A stretch of DNA of 64,000 nt, taken from the NCBI GenBank assembly GCA_000702025.1, contig JNKJ01000029.1:1-64000 (forward strand), in the 5' to 3' direction. The DNA comes from Blautia schinkii DSM 10518. GTDB taxonomy: Bacteria; Bacillota; Clostridia; Lachnospirales; Lachnospiraceae. The notes below the pieces were generated by a model, which was given only the letters and a program-made list of their open reading frames with translations, searched no databases and was not told the DNA's origin. Below are positions 47,993-57,309 of this stretch, one piece after another (within the stretch, counting starts at the first letter, position 1; each line of letters opens with the position of its first letter). The position numbers and the translations under genes are program-made.

Positions 47993-49033
47993 ATGAAAAA
48001 GAAAAATGAAGTTTCTATAGTACGCTCATCAGCGGCTGAATACCTTACTTTTTTAACAGCCACTGGTCAGAGTGATGTAAATGCAATCTATGCAGATGAA
48101 AATGTGTGGCTAAGCCAAAAAATGATGGGACTGCTTTATAATGTCGAAGCTCATACAGTTACCTACCATCTGCAAAAGGCATTTAAAACAGGCGAATTAG
48201 ACGAAAATTCAGTTACTCGAATTTTTCGAGTAACTGCCAGCGATGGAAAAATCTACGATACGAAGCACTACAACCTAAAAGCAATCATTTCTGTAGGAAA
48301 TAAAGTAGATTCTCCAAGGGCCGTCCAATTTCGCAAATGGGCGAATGACATTATCGAGGAATACACCATAAAAGGCTTTGCCATGGACGATGAGCGTTTA
48401 AAAAATGGTGGAACTGTTTTGACAAAAGACTATTTTGAGGAACAGTTACAGCGTATTCGTGAAATCAGATTGTCTGAAAGAAGATTTTATCAAAAAATCA
48501 CAGACATCTTTGCGACCAGCATTGATTATGACCCCAAAGCGAATTTGACAAGGAAATTCTTTGCCCGTGTTCAAAATCAGCTTCATTGGGCAATTCACGG
48601 TGAAACGGCCGCAGAAGTTATCTATCATCGCGCGGATAGTAGGAAAGAACATATGGGCCTTACCACATGGAAGGATGCGCCGAGCGGAAAAATACAGAAA
48701 TTTGATGTGTCTGTTGCAAAGAATTATTTGACGGAGAAAGAATTAACGGCTATGTCCAGAATAGTCAGTGCATATCTGGATCTTGCTGAAGCGAAAGCAG
48801 AAGATGAAATACCAATGACTATGGAAGATTGGGCTAAACAGTTCGAAGGCCTTCTTCGGCTTTCACGGAAGGAAATTTTGACAAATGCAGGGGCTATTTC
48901 TGCGGAGATTGCCAGACGGCACGCAGAAACTGAATTTGAAAAATATAGATTAAAACAAGACCGTCTATTTGAAAGTGACTTTGATAGGTTTATTTTGGAA
49001 ATGGAAACTGCAGAAGATAGCGATAAAGAATGA
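47993..49033 (+). CDS. RhuM-family protein
   Basis: The 346-residue protein matches the RhuM (virulence RhuM/Fic-island associated) family. The N-terminal half contains ENVWLSQKMMGLLYNV and a helix-turn-helix-like VEAHTVTYHLQKAFKTGEL, then VTASDGKIYDTKHYNLKAIISVG and ATSIDYDP. The tail is a charged helix. Function in the family is unknown; it occurs in pathogenicity and mobile islands. AAGGAGG precedes the start. The gene is more AT-rich than its neighbours and is followed by a transposase scrap, suggesting transfer. Confidence 0.88.
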   Translation: MKKKNEVSIVRSSAAEYLTFLTATGQSDVNAIYADENVWLSQKMMGLLYNVEAHTVTYHLQKAFKTGELDENSVTRIFRVTASDGKIYDTKHYNLKAIISVGNKVDSPRAVQFRKWANDIIEEYTIKGFAMDDERLKNGGTVLTKDYFEEQLQRIREIRLSERRFYQKITDIFATSIDYDPKANLTRKFFARVQNQLHWAIHGETAAEVIYHRADSRKEHMGLTTWKDAPSGKIQKFDVSVAKNYLTEKELTAMSRIVSAYLDLAEAKAEDEIPMTMEDWAKQFEGLLRLSRKEILTNAGAISAEIARRHAETEFEKYRLKQDRLFESDFDRFILEMETAEDSDKE

Positions 49034-49073
49034 GTGAATTTGATGAATTAATTACACAATTATTTCTGGCCGA

Positions 49074-49220
49074 TTGAAAGAGTCTCTTTACTATTATCAT
49101 TATCATAAGTCTGATAAAAATCAGACAGAACGTGATATTCGCATGGCTAATGTTAAAGCCATTATGTTGGGCTATAGGAAGGCATGGCTAAATGTTTCAG
49201 ATAAATATATGAATTTTTAA
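49074..49220 (+). pseudogene. Remnant of an IS66-family transposase
   Basis: A frame running to the stop at 49218-49220 encodes KNQTERDIRMANVKAIM, matching the NNQAERDIRM segment near the C terminus of IS66-type transposases. Nothing of the rest of the enzyme or terminal repeats remains. It lies directly behind the RhuM gene. Confidence 0.7.
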
Positions 49221-49288
49221 TAAAATGATGTTAAAATTCAAAACGATGTGATATAATATAAACATCAAACAGCAAAGGGGATGGAAGC

Positions 49289-49816
49289 ATGAAATTTATT
49301 ATAAGCGGAAAAAACATTGCAGTTACAGAAGGACTTAAAACAGCTGTCGAGGACAAGCTTGGCAAGCTGGAAAGGTATTTCACTCCTGACACCGAAGTTG
49401 TAGTAACTTTAAGTGTGGAAAAAGAGAGACAGAAAATCGAGGTGACGATTCCCGTAAAAGGAAATATAATCCGCTCCGAGCAGGTGAGCAATGATATGTA
49501 TGTATCAATCGACCTGGTAGAAGAGGTGATTGAACGCCAGCTTCGGAAATACAAAAATAAAATAGTTGACAAGAAGCAGTCTGCAGGTAACTTCCAGCAG
49601 GCTTATATTGACAAAGACTATGATGAAGATGACGAAGTAAAGATTATCCGTACCAAGAAATTCGGTATCAAGCCGATGTATCCCGAGGATGCATGTGTAC
49701 AGATGGAGCTTCTCGGACACAATTTCTTTGTTTTCTTCAACGCGGAGACCGAGCAGGTGAACGTTGTTTATAAACGTAAAGGCAATACCTACGGACTGAT
49801 CGAACCAGAGTTCTGA
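49289..49816 (+). CDS. hpf: Ribosome hibernation-promoting factor, long form
   Basis: The 175-residue protein has the N-terminal ribosome-binding domain (1-100, beginning KFIISGKNIAVTEGLK) and the C-terminal dimerisation domain (about 118-175, KIIRTKKFGIKPMYPEDAC and LLGHNFFVFFNAET). Long HPF alone joins 70S ribosomes into inactive 100S dimers in stationary phase. AAAGGGG precedes the ATG and a TATAAT box lies at 49252. It sits upstream of secA, as in many Firmicutes. Confidence 0.95.
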   Translation: MKFIISGKNIAVTEGLKTAVEDKLGKLERYFTPDTEVVVTLSVEKERQKIEVTIPVKGNIIRSEQVSNDMYVSIDLVEEVIERQLRKYKNKIVDKKQSAGNFQQAYIDKDYDEDDEVKIIRTKKFGIKPMYPEDACVQMELLGHNFFVFFNAETEQVNVVYKRKGNTYGLIEPEF

Positions 49817-49900
49817 TGACAGTTTCCGGCGATTGGGACGGACTGATACATTTACCGTCCGGTTGCGAGAGAACGCGAATGTTGCAATAACCACATAAAT

Positions 49901-49941
49901 AAGCCCCTGGGATGTATGAAACAAATCCCGGGGGCTTATTT
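49901..49941 (+). terminator. Terminator of hpf
   Basis: AAGCCCCTGGGAT pairs with ATCCCGGGGGCTT, followed by ATTTGG. Confidence 0.8.
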
Positions 49942-50148
49942 GGCTGGAACCGGCTATAAAAAGTTCAAGAAAAATTCATTGTTTTCCACGCTGGAAAGTG
50001 ATAGAATAGATAAGTGTATTGTCCGGGCGGATATGACAGTGTATGCCATAACGTGAATGATAATGCACGTATTTGAAATCCGAACGTATAAACATGAATA
50101 TGAGGAAAGCGCCGGAGGACGCCCGTACAGGAGCTGTCTTTTTAATGC

Positions 50149-50170
50149 TTTCATCATGATCATCATGAAA
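50149..50170. promoter_or_regulatory. Near-palindrome just upstream of the secA ribosome site
   Basis: TTTCAT and ATGAAA flank an ATGATCAT palindrome with one C-C mismatch on each side, a 22-nt dyad ending about 12 nt before the secA ribosome site. It could be an operator or a leader hairpin affecting translation. Confidence 0.4.
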
Positions 50171-50194
50171 ATAAAGATAAATAGGAGTAAACAC

Positions 50195-52771
50195 ATGAGT
50201 ATGTTTTCAAAAGTATTCGGGACGCACAGCCAGCGTGAGGTAAAGCGTATCATGCCTCTGGTGGAAAAGACAGAAAGCCTGCGCCCGGAGATGCAGAAGT
50301 TAAGCGACGAAGAGCTGAGGGATAAGACAAGAGAGTTTAAGAAACGTCTGGAAGAGGGCGCTACACTGGACGACCTGCTTCCGGAGGCTTATGCGGCTGT
50401 CCGCGAGGCGGCGAAGCGTGTGCTTGGCATGGAGCACTACCGCGTACAGATCATCGGCGGTATCATCCTTCACCAGGGCCGTATCGCAGAGATGAAGACC
50501 GGTGAAGGTAAAACCCTTGTTTCCACCCTCCCGGCCTACTTAAACGCCCTCGAGGGTAAAGGCGTGCATATCGTAACTGTCAACGATTACCTGGCAAAGC
50601 GTGATGCTGAGTGGATGGGCAAGGTTCATGAATTCCTTGGCCTGACCGTAGGCGTGGTTCTCAATGACATGAAGCCGGACGAGCGCCGGACTGCCTATAA
50701 CTGCGACATTACCTACATTACGAATAATGAATTAGGTTTTGACTATCTGCGTGATAACATGGTCATCTACAAGGAGCAGCTTGTGCAGAGAGATCTGCAT
50801 TTCTGTATCATTGATGAGGTTGACTCCGTGCTTATCGACGAAGCCCGTACTCCTCTGATCATTTCCGGACAGAGCGGCAAGTCCACCAAGCTTTATGAAG
50901 TGTGCGATATCCTGGCACAGCAGCTTGAGCGCGGTGAGGCCAGCCATGAGATGACTAAGATGGCGGCCATTATGGGTGAGGAAGTCATCGAGACAGGTGA
51001 TTTTGTTGTCAATGAGAAGGATAAGATCGTCAATCTTACTGAGCAGGGTGTACACAAGGTTGAGAAGTTTTTCACCATTGACAACCTGGCAGATCCGGAA
51101 AACCTGGAGATCCAGCATAACGTTATCCTGGCGCTGCGTGCTCACAATCTGATGCACAAGGATCAGGACTATGTGGTCAAGGATGATGAGATTCTGATCG
51201 TCGATGAATTTACCGGACGTATTATGCCCGGACGCCGTTATTCTGACGGACTTCATCAGGCAATTGAGGCGAAGGAGCATGTGAAGGTGAAACGTGAGAG
51301 CAAGACTCTTGCAACCATCACTTTCCAGAACTTCTTCAATAAATATACAAAAAAAGGCGGTATGACCGGTACCGCTCTCACTGAGGAAAAAGAGTTCCGT
51401 GACATCTACGGCATGGACGTTGTGGAGATCCCGACCAATATGCCGGTACAGCGTAAGGATTTAGACGACGCTGTTTATATGACAAAGAAAGAGAAATTCA
51501 ATGCGGTTGTAAGGTCTGTGGTAGAGGCTCATGAGAAGCAGCAGCCTGTGCTCGTCGGTACCATCACCATTGAGACTTCCGAGCTCCTCAGTAGAATGCT
51601 GAAAAGAGAGGGCATCCCTCATAATGTATTGAATGCGAAATTCCATGAATTAGAGGCTGAGATCGTAGCCCAGGCCGGACAGGCAGGCGCGGTGACCATC
51701 GCTACCAACATGGCAGGCCGTGGTACAGATATTAAGCTTGACGATGTGGCGAAAGAGGCCGGCGGTCTGAAGATCATCGGTACTGAGCGACATGAGTCCC
51801 GCCGTATTGATAATCAGCTGCGAGGACGTTCTGGTCGTCAGGGTGACCCGGGTGAATCCCGCTTCTATATCTCCCTGGAGGACGATCTGATGCGTCTGTT
51901 CGGTTCCGAGCGTTTGATGAAGGTGTTTACCTCCCTTGGAGTGGCTGAGAACGAGCAGATCGAGCATAAGATGCTTTCCAATGCGATTGAGAAGGCACAG
52001 GAGAAGATTGAGTTTAATAACTTTGGTATCCGTAAGAATCTGTTGGATTACGACCAGGTTAACAACGAGCAGCGTGAGATCATCTACAAAGAGCGCCGCC
52101 AGGTTCTCGACGGAGAGAATATGCGCGATGCTATCTACAAGATGATCACAGATATTGTGGACAGTACGGTTGATATGTGCTTCTCTGACGATGTGGATTC
52201 TGAGGAGTGGGATCTCAACGAATTTAATACGGTGATGATTCCAATCATTCCGATGGAGCCGCTTACTGCCGAGAAGGTGAAGGGTCTTAAGAAGAACGAG
52301 ATTAAGCATACCCTTAAGGAAGAAGCTGTGAAGCTCTATGAGGATAAGGAGTCTGAGTTCCCGGAGCCGGAGCAGCTGCGTGAGCTGGAGCGTGTGGTAC
52401 TGCTGAAATCCATTGACAGTAAGTGGATGGACCACATCGACGATATGGAGATCCTCCGTCAGGGTATCGGTCTGGCTGCATACGGCCAGCGTGACCCGGT
52501 TGTGGAATATAAAATGAGCGCGTACGAGATGTTCAACAACATGATCAACTCCATCCAGGAGGATACGGTGCGTATGCTGTATCATGTTCATGTGGAGCAG
52601 AAGATTGAGCGTGAGCAGGTGGCTAAGGTTACCGGAACCAACAAGGACAGCTCCGGACCGAAGAAGCCTGTACAGAGAAAAGAAGAAAAGGTTTATCCGA
52701 ATGATCCGTGTCCGTGTGGAAGCGGAAAGAAATATAAACAGTGCTGCGGACGTAAGAGCGCGAAGGTTTAA
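50195..52771 (+). CDS. secA: Preprotein translocase ATPase SecA
   Basis: SecA drives secreted proteins through SecYEG at the membrane using ATP. The 858 residues include Walker [13 protein letters not shown] near 103, the Walker [16 protein letters not shown] near 207, and [13 protein letters not shown] with [23 protein letters not shown] split over the second motor domain. A C-terminal zinc-binding tail ([13 protein letters not shown]) follows. The start was chosen at MSMFSKVFG behind TAGGAG; the frame stays open 46 codons further upstream without a ribosome site. Confidence 0.96.
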   Translation: MSMFSKVFGTHSQREVKRIMPLVEKTESLRPEMQKLSDEELRDKTREFKKRLEEGATLDDLLPEAYAAVREAAKRVLGMEHYRVQIIGGIILHQGRIAEMKTGEGKTLVSTLPAYLNALEGKGVHIVTVNDYLAKRDAEWMGKVHEFLGLTVGVVLNDMKPDERRTAYNCDITYITNNELGFDYLRDNMVIYKEQLVQRDLHFCIIDEVDSVLIDEARTPLIISGQSGKSTKLYEVCDILAQQLERGEASHEMTKMAAIMGEEVIETGDFVVNEKDKIVNLTEQGVHKVEKFFTIDNLADPENLEIQHNVILALRAHNLMHKDQDYVVKDDEILIVDEFTGRIMPGRRYSDGLHQAIEAKEHVKVKRESKTLATITFQNFFNKYTKKGGMTGTALTEEKEFRDIYGMDVVEIPTNMPVQRKDLDDAVYMTKKEKFNAVVRSVVEAHEKQQPVLVGTITIETSELLSRMLKREGIPHNVLNAKFHELEAEIVAQAGQAGAVTIATNMAGRGTDIKLDDVAKEAGGLKIIGTERHESRRIDNQLRGRSGRQGDPGESRFYISLEDDLMRLFGSERLMKVFTSLGVAENEQIEHKMLSNAIEKAQEKIEFNNFGIRKNLLDYDQVNNEQREIIYKERRQVLDGENMRDAIYKMITDIVDSTVDMCFSDDVDSEEWDLNEFNTVMIPIIPMEPLTAEKVKGLKKNEIKHTLKEEAVKLYEDKESEFPEPEQLRELERVVLLKSIDSKWMDHIDDMEILRQGIGLAAYGQRDPVVEYKMSAYEMFNNMINSIQEDTVRMLYHVHVEQKIEREQVAKVTGTNKDSSGPKKPVQRKEEKVYPNDPCPCGSGKKYKQCCGRKSAKV

Positions 52772-52847
52772 GCAAAGGTCTAATTAGAAAAAATGTAAAG
52801 CGCAGAAGCTTAAGAGTACAATCAGTTAAGCACTGCAGATAACAGAT

Positions 52848-52880
52848 ACAGCGGTTTCCTGTAGGGGAAGCCGCTGTTTT
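52848..52880 (+). terminator. Terminator of secA
   Basis: ACAGCGGTTTCC pairs with GGGAAGCCGCTGT with small irregularity, followed by TTTT. Confidence 0.85.
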
Positions 52881-52940
52881 GCGATTAAAGTGAATGCAGT
52901 GTGGTTTCTGGCCGGAAAGTCCCCGGAGGATAACAAAGCG

Positions 52941-53768
52941 TTATCCTTTGCTTGGGGCGGCGCCGAATTGTTTTTTATAGGCACGTACAAAGGTGGTGTA
53001 GTCACCAAAGCCGCTCTGTTGTGCTGCTTTGATCACTGGAATGCCCTGAGTGATGAGGGAGCGGGCCAGCAGCAGCCGTTTGCTTACAATATAGTTGTGC
53101 ATGGTGTAGCCGGTCTCCTCCTTGAACTTGCGCATCATATGATATTTGCTGAGGTAATACTTCTGGGCCAGCGTTTCTATGGACAGGTCAGCGTCCAGAT
53201 TGCGGTTAATGTAGCGCAGCAGGTTTTCCACCTGTGAGTCATAGCTGTAGGACTGCTGGTCAAGAATGTATTGTTTCTCCAGGAAAATGCGGTTTAGATA
53301 AACCATAAATTGTGTAAAAAGGGCATGGCTCAAAAGCTCAGCGGCGAAGGCCTGGGAATTAAGTGCACTCTCCAGTTCATAGAGGATATCCTTCAGCTTT
53401 TCCTGTACCTGGGAATTGAGACGGACCAGGTTAAAGCTGCGGTCCACGGCTTTTTGAAAGCAGGCGGAAAGCGCGTTTGGGTCAATATCGCTGCGCACCC
53501 AAAGGATGAAACGCTCGTAGGGCACAGAGATGTCAATCTCAGGCTTGTGGATGGCATACTGGTTTACCAGAAGGATATCCCATGGGTTCAGATGATAGGA
53601 TTTTCCTTCAATGTGGTAGGTCACTTTGCCGGAGAGAAACACAATGATTTTATGGAAATCGTGATAATGGTAGGAAAACTCTCCTTCTGTCTGGTCCTTT
53701 ATGTGGAAAAGACGAAATTCCTGGTCTAAATATCCTGATTTTTCCATTTGCTCTAAAGACTGTTCCAT
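52941..53768 (-). CDS. AraC-family transcriptional regulator
   Basis: The 275-residue protein has an N-terminal cupin-like sensor (about 15-150, with FSYHYHDFHKIIVFLSG split around the His pair) and a C-terminal AraC double helix-turn-helix (about 170-270). The latter includes LSKYHMMRKFKEETGYT and GFGDYTTFVRAYKKQFG. Such regulators usually control sugar or metabolite genes. It is monocistronic and faces away from the Rrf2 gene. The ligand and targets are unknown. Confidence 0.93.
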   Translation of the reverse strand: MEQSLEQMEKSGYLDQEFRLFHIKDQTEGEFSYHYHDFHKIIVFLSGKVTYHIEGKSYHLNPWDILLVNQYAIHKPEIDISVPYERFILWVRSDIDPNALSACFQKAVDRSFNLVRLNSQVQEKLKDILYELESALNSQAFAAELLSHALFTQFMVYLNRIFLEKQYILDQQSYSYDSQVENLLRYINRNLDADLSIETLAQKYYLSKYHMMRKFKEETGYTMHNYIVSKRLLLARSLITQGIPVIKAAQQSGFGDYTTFVRAYKKQFGAAPSKG

Positions 53769-53961
53769 AGGTTTACCTCCATTTTAGTCCTGTGTGCAAC
53801 GAGTTGGGCGAACATACTTACATGCCCCGATTGTCTTTATGATAACTTATTTTTTGGTGTATCTCAAGTTTTTTGGTAAATCTGATTTTTATTTGATTTT
53901 TGTTTTATCTGATTTGGGTTGTATTTCTTATTTTTGTGTTGTTCGTGATATAATAGTGGAA

Positions 53962-53990
53962 ATCCTATTTACCTTCCGGTATAATAGGAT
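53962..53990 (+). promoter_or_regulatory. Inverted repeat at the rrf2 promoter
   Basis: ATCCTATTTACC pairs with GGTATAATAGGAT around a 4-nt spacer with one bulge. It lies just after a TATAAT (53949-53954) and about 20 nt before the regulator start, a plausible autoregulatory operator. Confidence 0.55.
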
Positions 53991-54010
53991 GAAAGATAGG
54001 AGGATTTCTG

Positions 54011-54415
54011 ATGATGATATCAACGAAAGGCCGATATGCACTGAGGGTAATGATTGAGCTGGCAAAGTATCCGCGTGAGGCGTATGTGCCGCTTAAGGAG
54101 ATTGCAGAGAAGCAGGAGATTTCCGAGAAATATTTGGAGATCATTATAAAAAATATGGTAAAGGCCGGGTATGTGGAAGGTCTGCGGGGAAAAGGAGGGG
54201 GATATCGACTAGCCTTTGAACCTGAGGAATATAGTGCCGGCAGTATCTTAAAGGCGGCAGAAGGCTCCCTGGCTCCTGTGGCATGTCTGGAGGAGGGAAG
54301 CAAGCCTTGCCCCCGCGAGGATAAATGTCCCACGCTTCAGATGTGGAAGGATTTTTATAAAATGATTGATAATTTCTTTGAGGGGATTTCCCTGGAGGAA
54401 TTGGCGAAAAAATAA
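54011..54415 (+). CDS. Rrf2-family regulator (CymR/IscR type)
   Basis: The 134-residue protein has a winged helix (1-80; STKGRYALRVMIELA, ISEKYLEIIIKNMVKAG, GKGGGYRLA). A C-terminal region has three Cys (VACLEEGSKPCPREDKC) spaced roughly as in the IscR iron-sulfur site. It could thus sense Fe-S status, or it could be a CymR-like sulfur regulator; the downstream metY and cysK genes favour sulfur metabolism. A second ATG one codon on is equally possible. Confidence 0.92.
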   Translation: MMISTKGRYALRVMIELAKYPREAYVPLKEIAEKQEISEKYLEIIIKNMVKAGYVEGLRGKGGGYRLAFEPEEYSAGSILKAAEGSLAPVACLEEGSKPCPREDKCPTLQMWKDFYKMIDNFFEGISLEELAKK

Positions 54416-54454
54416 ATACCTATGTTAAGCGGAAAAATCCATGTCAAGCGAAAA

Positions 54455-54488
54455 ACCTATTGACACAGTAGGTAAAAGGTGGTAATAT
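54455..54488 (+). promoter_or_regulatory. Promoter with overlapping palindrome ahead of the Cys leader
   Basis: A perfect TTGACA (54460-54465) lies 17 bp before TAATAT (54483-54488). ACCTATTGACACAGTAGGT (54455-54473) is a dyad with ACCTA/TAGGT arms over the -35 box. Related CCTAT sequences occur at 54420 and 54498. It fits a repressor site for the adjacent Rrf2 protein. Confidence 0.72.
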
Positions 54489-54623
54489 CCCAATAAACCT
54501 ATTGATTGAGTATGTTGGATGGCGCGGCGTATATTGTCATCGTGCAGATTGACCTGCATGAGTAAGCATGGGCAAGTAGTGTGCCGGACATCCGGGCTAC
54601 GCAGTGACTACAAGGAGGCGGAC

Positions 54624-54716
54624 ATGAATTTTTTATTTCGTAAGCTGTTGAGAGAAAATTTCCGGAATGGGCGAATGTGTAATTGTGACAGAAATTGCTG
54701 TTGTGAAGAATCATAA
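54624..54716 (+). CDS. Cys-rich 30-residue leader peptide or mini-protein
   Basis: An ATG behind a perfect AAGGAGG opens a 30-codon frame. Its last third holds five Cys codons in nine (CNCDRNCCC at residues 19-27), preceded by a basic, hydrophobic first half. It stops 53 nt before metY, after a strong promoter. Ribosome stalling at Cys codons when cysteine is short would be a natural sensor for the following sulfur genes. No clear terminator lies between, so the mechanism may be translational. A small metal-binding protein is the alternative. Confidence 0.65.
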   Translation: MNFLFRKLLRENFRNGRMCNCDRNCCCEES

Positions 54717-54769
54717 GTACCTGATTTAAGATAATTTGCCCAAAACCAATTTAGAAAGGAAATTTTATT

Positions 54770-56059
54770 ATGACAGATAAAAAATACAGATTTGAGACAT
54801 TACAGCTTCATGTTGGACAGGAACAGCCGGACAGCGCCACAGACGCGCGTGCAGTTCCCATTTACCAGACCACCTCTTATGTATTCCGTGACTGTGCACA
54901 GGCTGCCGGACGTTTCAGCCTGGCTGAGGGCGGGAATATTTACGGGAGGCTTACCAATCCTACCCAGGGTGTGCTAGAGGACCGTGTAGCTGCCTTGGAG
55001 GGCGGCGTGGCAGGGCTTGCGGTAGCCTCCGGAGCAGCCGCCATCACATACGCGATTCAGGCATTAGCAAAAGCAGGGGACCATATTGTATCACAGAATA
55101 CTATCTATGGCGGCAGTTACAACTATTTTGACACCACACTCAGGGAATACGGAGTGGATACCACATTTGTAAATGTACATGATTTGGCGCAGGTGGAAGC
55201 AGCCATCCGTCCGAACACCAAGGCACTTTATCTGGAGACATTGGGAAATCCGAATTCAGATATACCGGATATTGAAGCTTTGGCTGCGCTTGCTCACGCG
55301 CATAAAATCCCCCTGGTGATCGACAATACCTTTGGCACGCCTTATCTTATCAGGCCAATCAGCTATGGAGCTGATATCGTGGTGCATTCGGCCACGAAAT
55401 TCATCGGAGGGCACGGAACGTCCCTTGGCGGTATCATCGTAGACGGCGGTACCTTTGACTGGGCGGCTTCAGGCAAGTCCCCTCATTTATCTGAGCCGAA
55501 CTTAAGCTATCACGGCGTGACATTTACGGAAGCGGCGGGTCCGGCGGCATTTGTGACTTATATCAGAGCAATTCTTCTTCGCGACACAGGGGCTGTGCTT
55601 TCGCCGCTGAATGCGTTCCTTTTGCTGCAGGGGCTGGAGACGCTTTCTCTTCGTTTGGAAAGACATGTGGAGAATGCCAGGAAAGTGGTGGATTTCCTGG
55701 CCTCTCATCCGCTGGTTGAAAAGGTGAACCATCCCGCTCTTCCGGAGCATCCGGACCATGCTTTATATGAGAAATATTTCCCCAAGGGAGCCGCATCGAT
55801 TTTCACCTTCGAGATTAAGGGTGGGGAGAAAGAAGCCCACAGGTTTATTGACAGTCTGCAACTGTTTTCCCTGCTGGCAAATGTGGCGGATGTGAAATCC
55901 CTGGTGATCCATCCGGCAACCACAACTCATGCGCAACTAAGCCCTGAGGCGCAGCTTGATGCCGGGATTAAGCCAAATACTATCCGGCTTTCGGTGGGAA
56001 CGGAGCATATCGACGACATCCTAGAGGATCTTGCTCAGGCTTTCGACAAAGCAGAATGA
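54770..56059 (+). CDS. metY: O-acetylhomoserine sulfhydrylase
   Basis: The 429-residue PLP enzyme of the Cys/Met metabolism family uses sulfide to make homocysteine from O-acetylhomoserine. FETLQLHVGQEQPD at the N terminus, the NIYGRLTNPTQGVLEDRVAALEGG stretch (split by the PLP phosphate site), and the PLP Lys in VVHSATKFIGGHGTSLGG near 210 are typical; length agrees with MetY rather than the shorter MetB/MetC. GAAAGGAAATTTTATT precedes the ATG. cysK follows after 55 nt. Confidence 0.94.
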   Translation: MTDKKYRFETLQLHVGQEQPDSATDARAVPIYQTTSYVFRDCAQAAGRFSLAEGGNIYGRLTNPTQGVLEDRVAALEGGVAGLAVASGAAAITYAIQALAKAGDHIVSQNTIYGGSYNYFDTTLREYGVDTTFVNVHDLAQVEAAIRPNTKALYLETLGNPNSDIPDIEALAALAHAHKIPLVIDNTFGTPYLIRPISYGADIVVHSATKFIGGHGTSLGGIIVDGGTFDWAASGKSPHLSEPNLSYHGVTFTEAAGPAAFVTYIRAILLRDTGAVLSPLNAFLLLQGLETLSLRLERHVENARKVVDFLASHPLVEKVNHPALPEHPDHALYEKYFPKGAASIFTFEIKGGEKEAHRFIDSLQLFSLLANVADVKSLVIHPATTTHAQLSPEAQLDAGIKPNTIRLSVGTEHIDDILEDLAQAFDKAE

Positions 56060-56114
56060 TAGAGCGCTGTATGGTAAAGCGCTTGTATGATGGAATAATA
56101 GATGAGGAGGCGTT

Positions 56115-57044
56115 ATGATGGCTGTTTATGAGAGTGTTATTGATTCGGTGGGCAATACGCCATTGGTAAAGTTTGGACGTCTCGGGGAAGCCTATGGCCT
56201 GGAGGCTGAGATTTACGGGAAACTGGAGTATTTGAACCCTGCGGGAAGTGTTAAGGACCGCGTGGCAAAAGCGATGGTGGAGGCGGCTGAGAGGCAGGGA
56301 ACTATTGGGAAGGGTTCTGTTATTATTGAACCAACCAGCGGAAATACAGGTATTGGCCTTGCGGCTGTGGCGGCGGTAAAAGGATATCGTCTGATCATTG
56401 TTATGCCGGATACTATGAGTGAGGAGCGCCGCAGACTCATGAAGGCTTACGGCGCAGAGCTGGTGCTCACTCCGGGGGCTGAGGGAATGAAGGGTGCAAT
56501 CGCAAAGGCGGAAAGCCTGGCTTCAGAGATTCCGGGAAGCTTTCTGCCGGGCCAGTTTGATAATTTCGCAAATCCACAGACGCACAGAGAAAACACAGGA
56601 CCGGAAATCTGGGAAGATACGGCAGGGCTGGTTGATATTTTTGTGGCAGGTGTGGGTACAGGCGGCACCATCACAGGCGTGGGAGGATATCTTAAGAGCC
56701 GGAATCCTCAGATTCAAGTAGTCGCAGTGGAGCCGGAGGATTCCCCGGTCCTTTCCGGCGGAAAACCCGGACCCCATAAAATTCAAGGGATTGGGGCAGG
56801 CTTTATCCCCGGAATACTGGATGTTGGGATTTATGATGAGATTATTCGTGTGAAAAACGAGGAAGCGTTCGCAGCAGGACGCGAAGCCGCATGCAGGGAA
56901 GGCGTACTCTGCGGCATATCATCCGGAGCCGCGGTTCACGCTGCCGTTATTCTGGCAAAGCGGCCGGAGAATAAGGGGAAAAGAATCGTAGTGCTGCTGC
57001 CGGACAGCGGCGATCGTTATTTGTCAGGGCCGCTTTTTGCCTGA
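56115..57044 (+). CDS. cysK: Cysteine synthase A
   Basis: The 309-residue enzyme makes cysteine from O-acetylserine and sulfide. The PLP Lys lies in LNPAGSVKDRVA near residue 44, the substrate loop in PTSGNTGIGLA near 73, and the PLP phosphate loop in GVGTGGTITGVGGYLK near 180. It lies 55 nt behind metY and is probably in the same sulfur-assimilation transcript. GATGAGGAGGCGTT precedes the first of two adjacent ATGs. Confidence 0.96.
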   Translation: MMAVYESVIDSVGNTPLVKFGRLGEAYGLEAEIYGKLEYLNPAGSVKDRVAKAMVEAAERQGTIGKGSVIIEPTSGNTGIGLAAVAAVKGYRLIIVMPDTMSEERRRLMKAYGAELVLTPGAEGMKGAIAKAESLASEIPGSFLPGQFDNFANPQTHRENTGPEIWEDTAGLVDIFVAGVGTGGTITGVGGYLKSRNPQIQVVAVEPEDSPVLSGGKPGPHKIQGIGAGFIPGILDVGIYDEIIRVKNEEAFAAGREAACREGVLCGISSGAAVHAAVILAKRPENKGKRIVVLLPDSGDRYLSGPLFA

Positions 57045-57309
57045 ATGATATTTGGGCTGACGTTTTCGGTTGTTTTACGCATTTTTTGCAATATACTGAG
57101 CAATTTTCACTATATACATGGTAAATATATTGGATATAATGGTAATAGGTGCCGCGGCACGCAGTCGGCGGCAATCTGTGAGATTCAGCATTCTTCACGG
57201 ACATATAGTCAATCTATGTTTCTATATAAGCAGTGGTTGTATGCAGACAGTGGTCATATACAATGAAATAAGTGCTCACAGACTGAAACAAGAAGAAAGG
57301 AAACTGACT

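Noticed and set aside
49033..49288. raiA-motif RNA upstream of hpf
   Set aside because: The expected structured RNA of about 200 nt is not visible; the space is taken by the IS66 remnant and a promoter.
50057..50194. A SecM-like arrest peptide or longer N terminus upstream of secA
   Set aside because: The frame upstream is open for 46 codons and continuous with secA, but there is no ribosome site, no signal peptide and no arrest-like motif. SecA family starts at the chosen Met.
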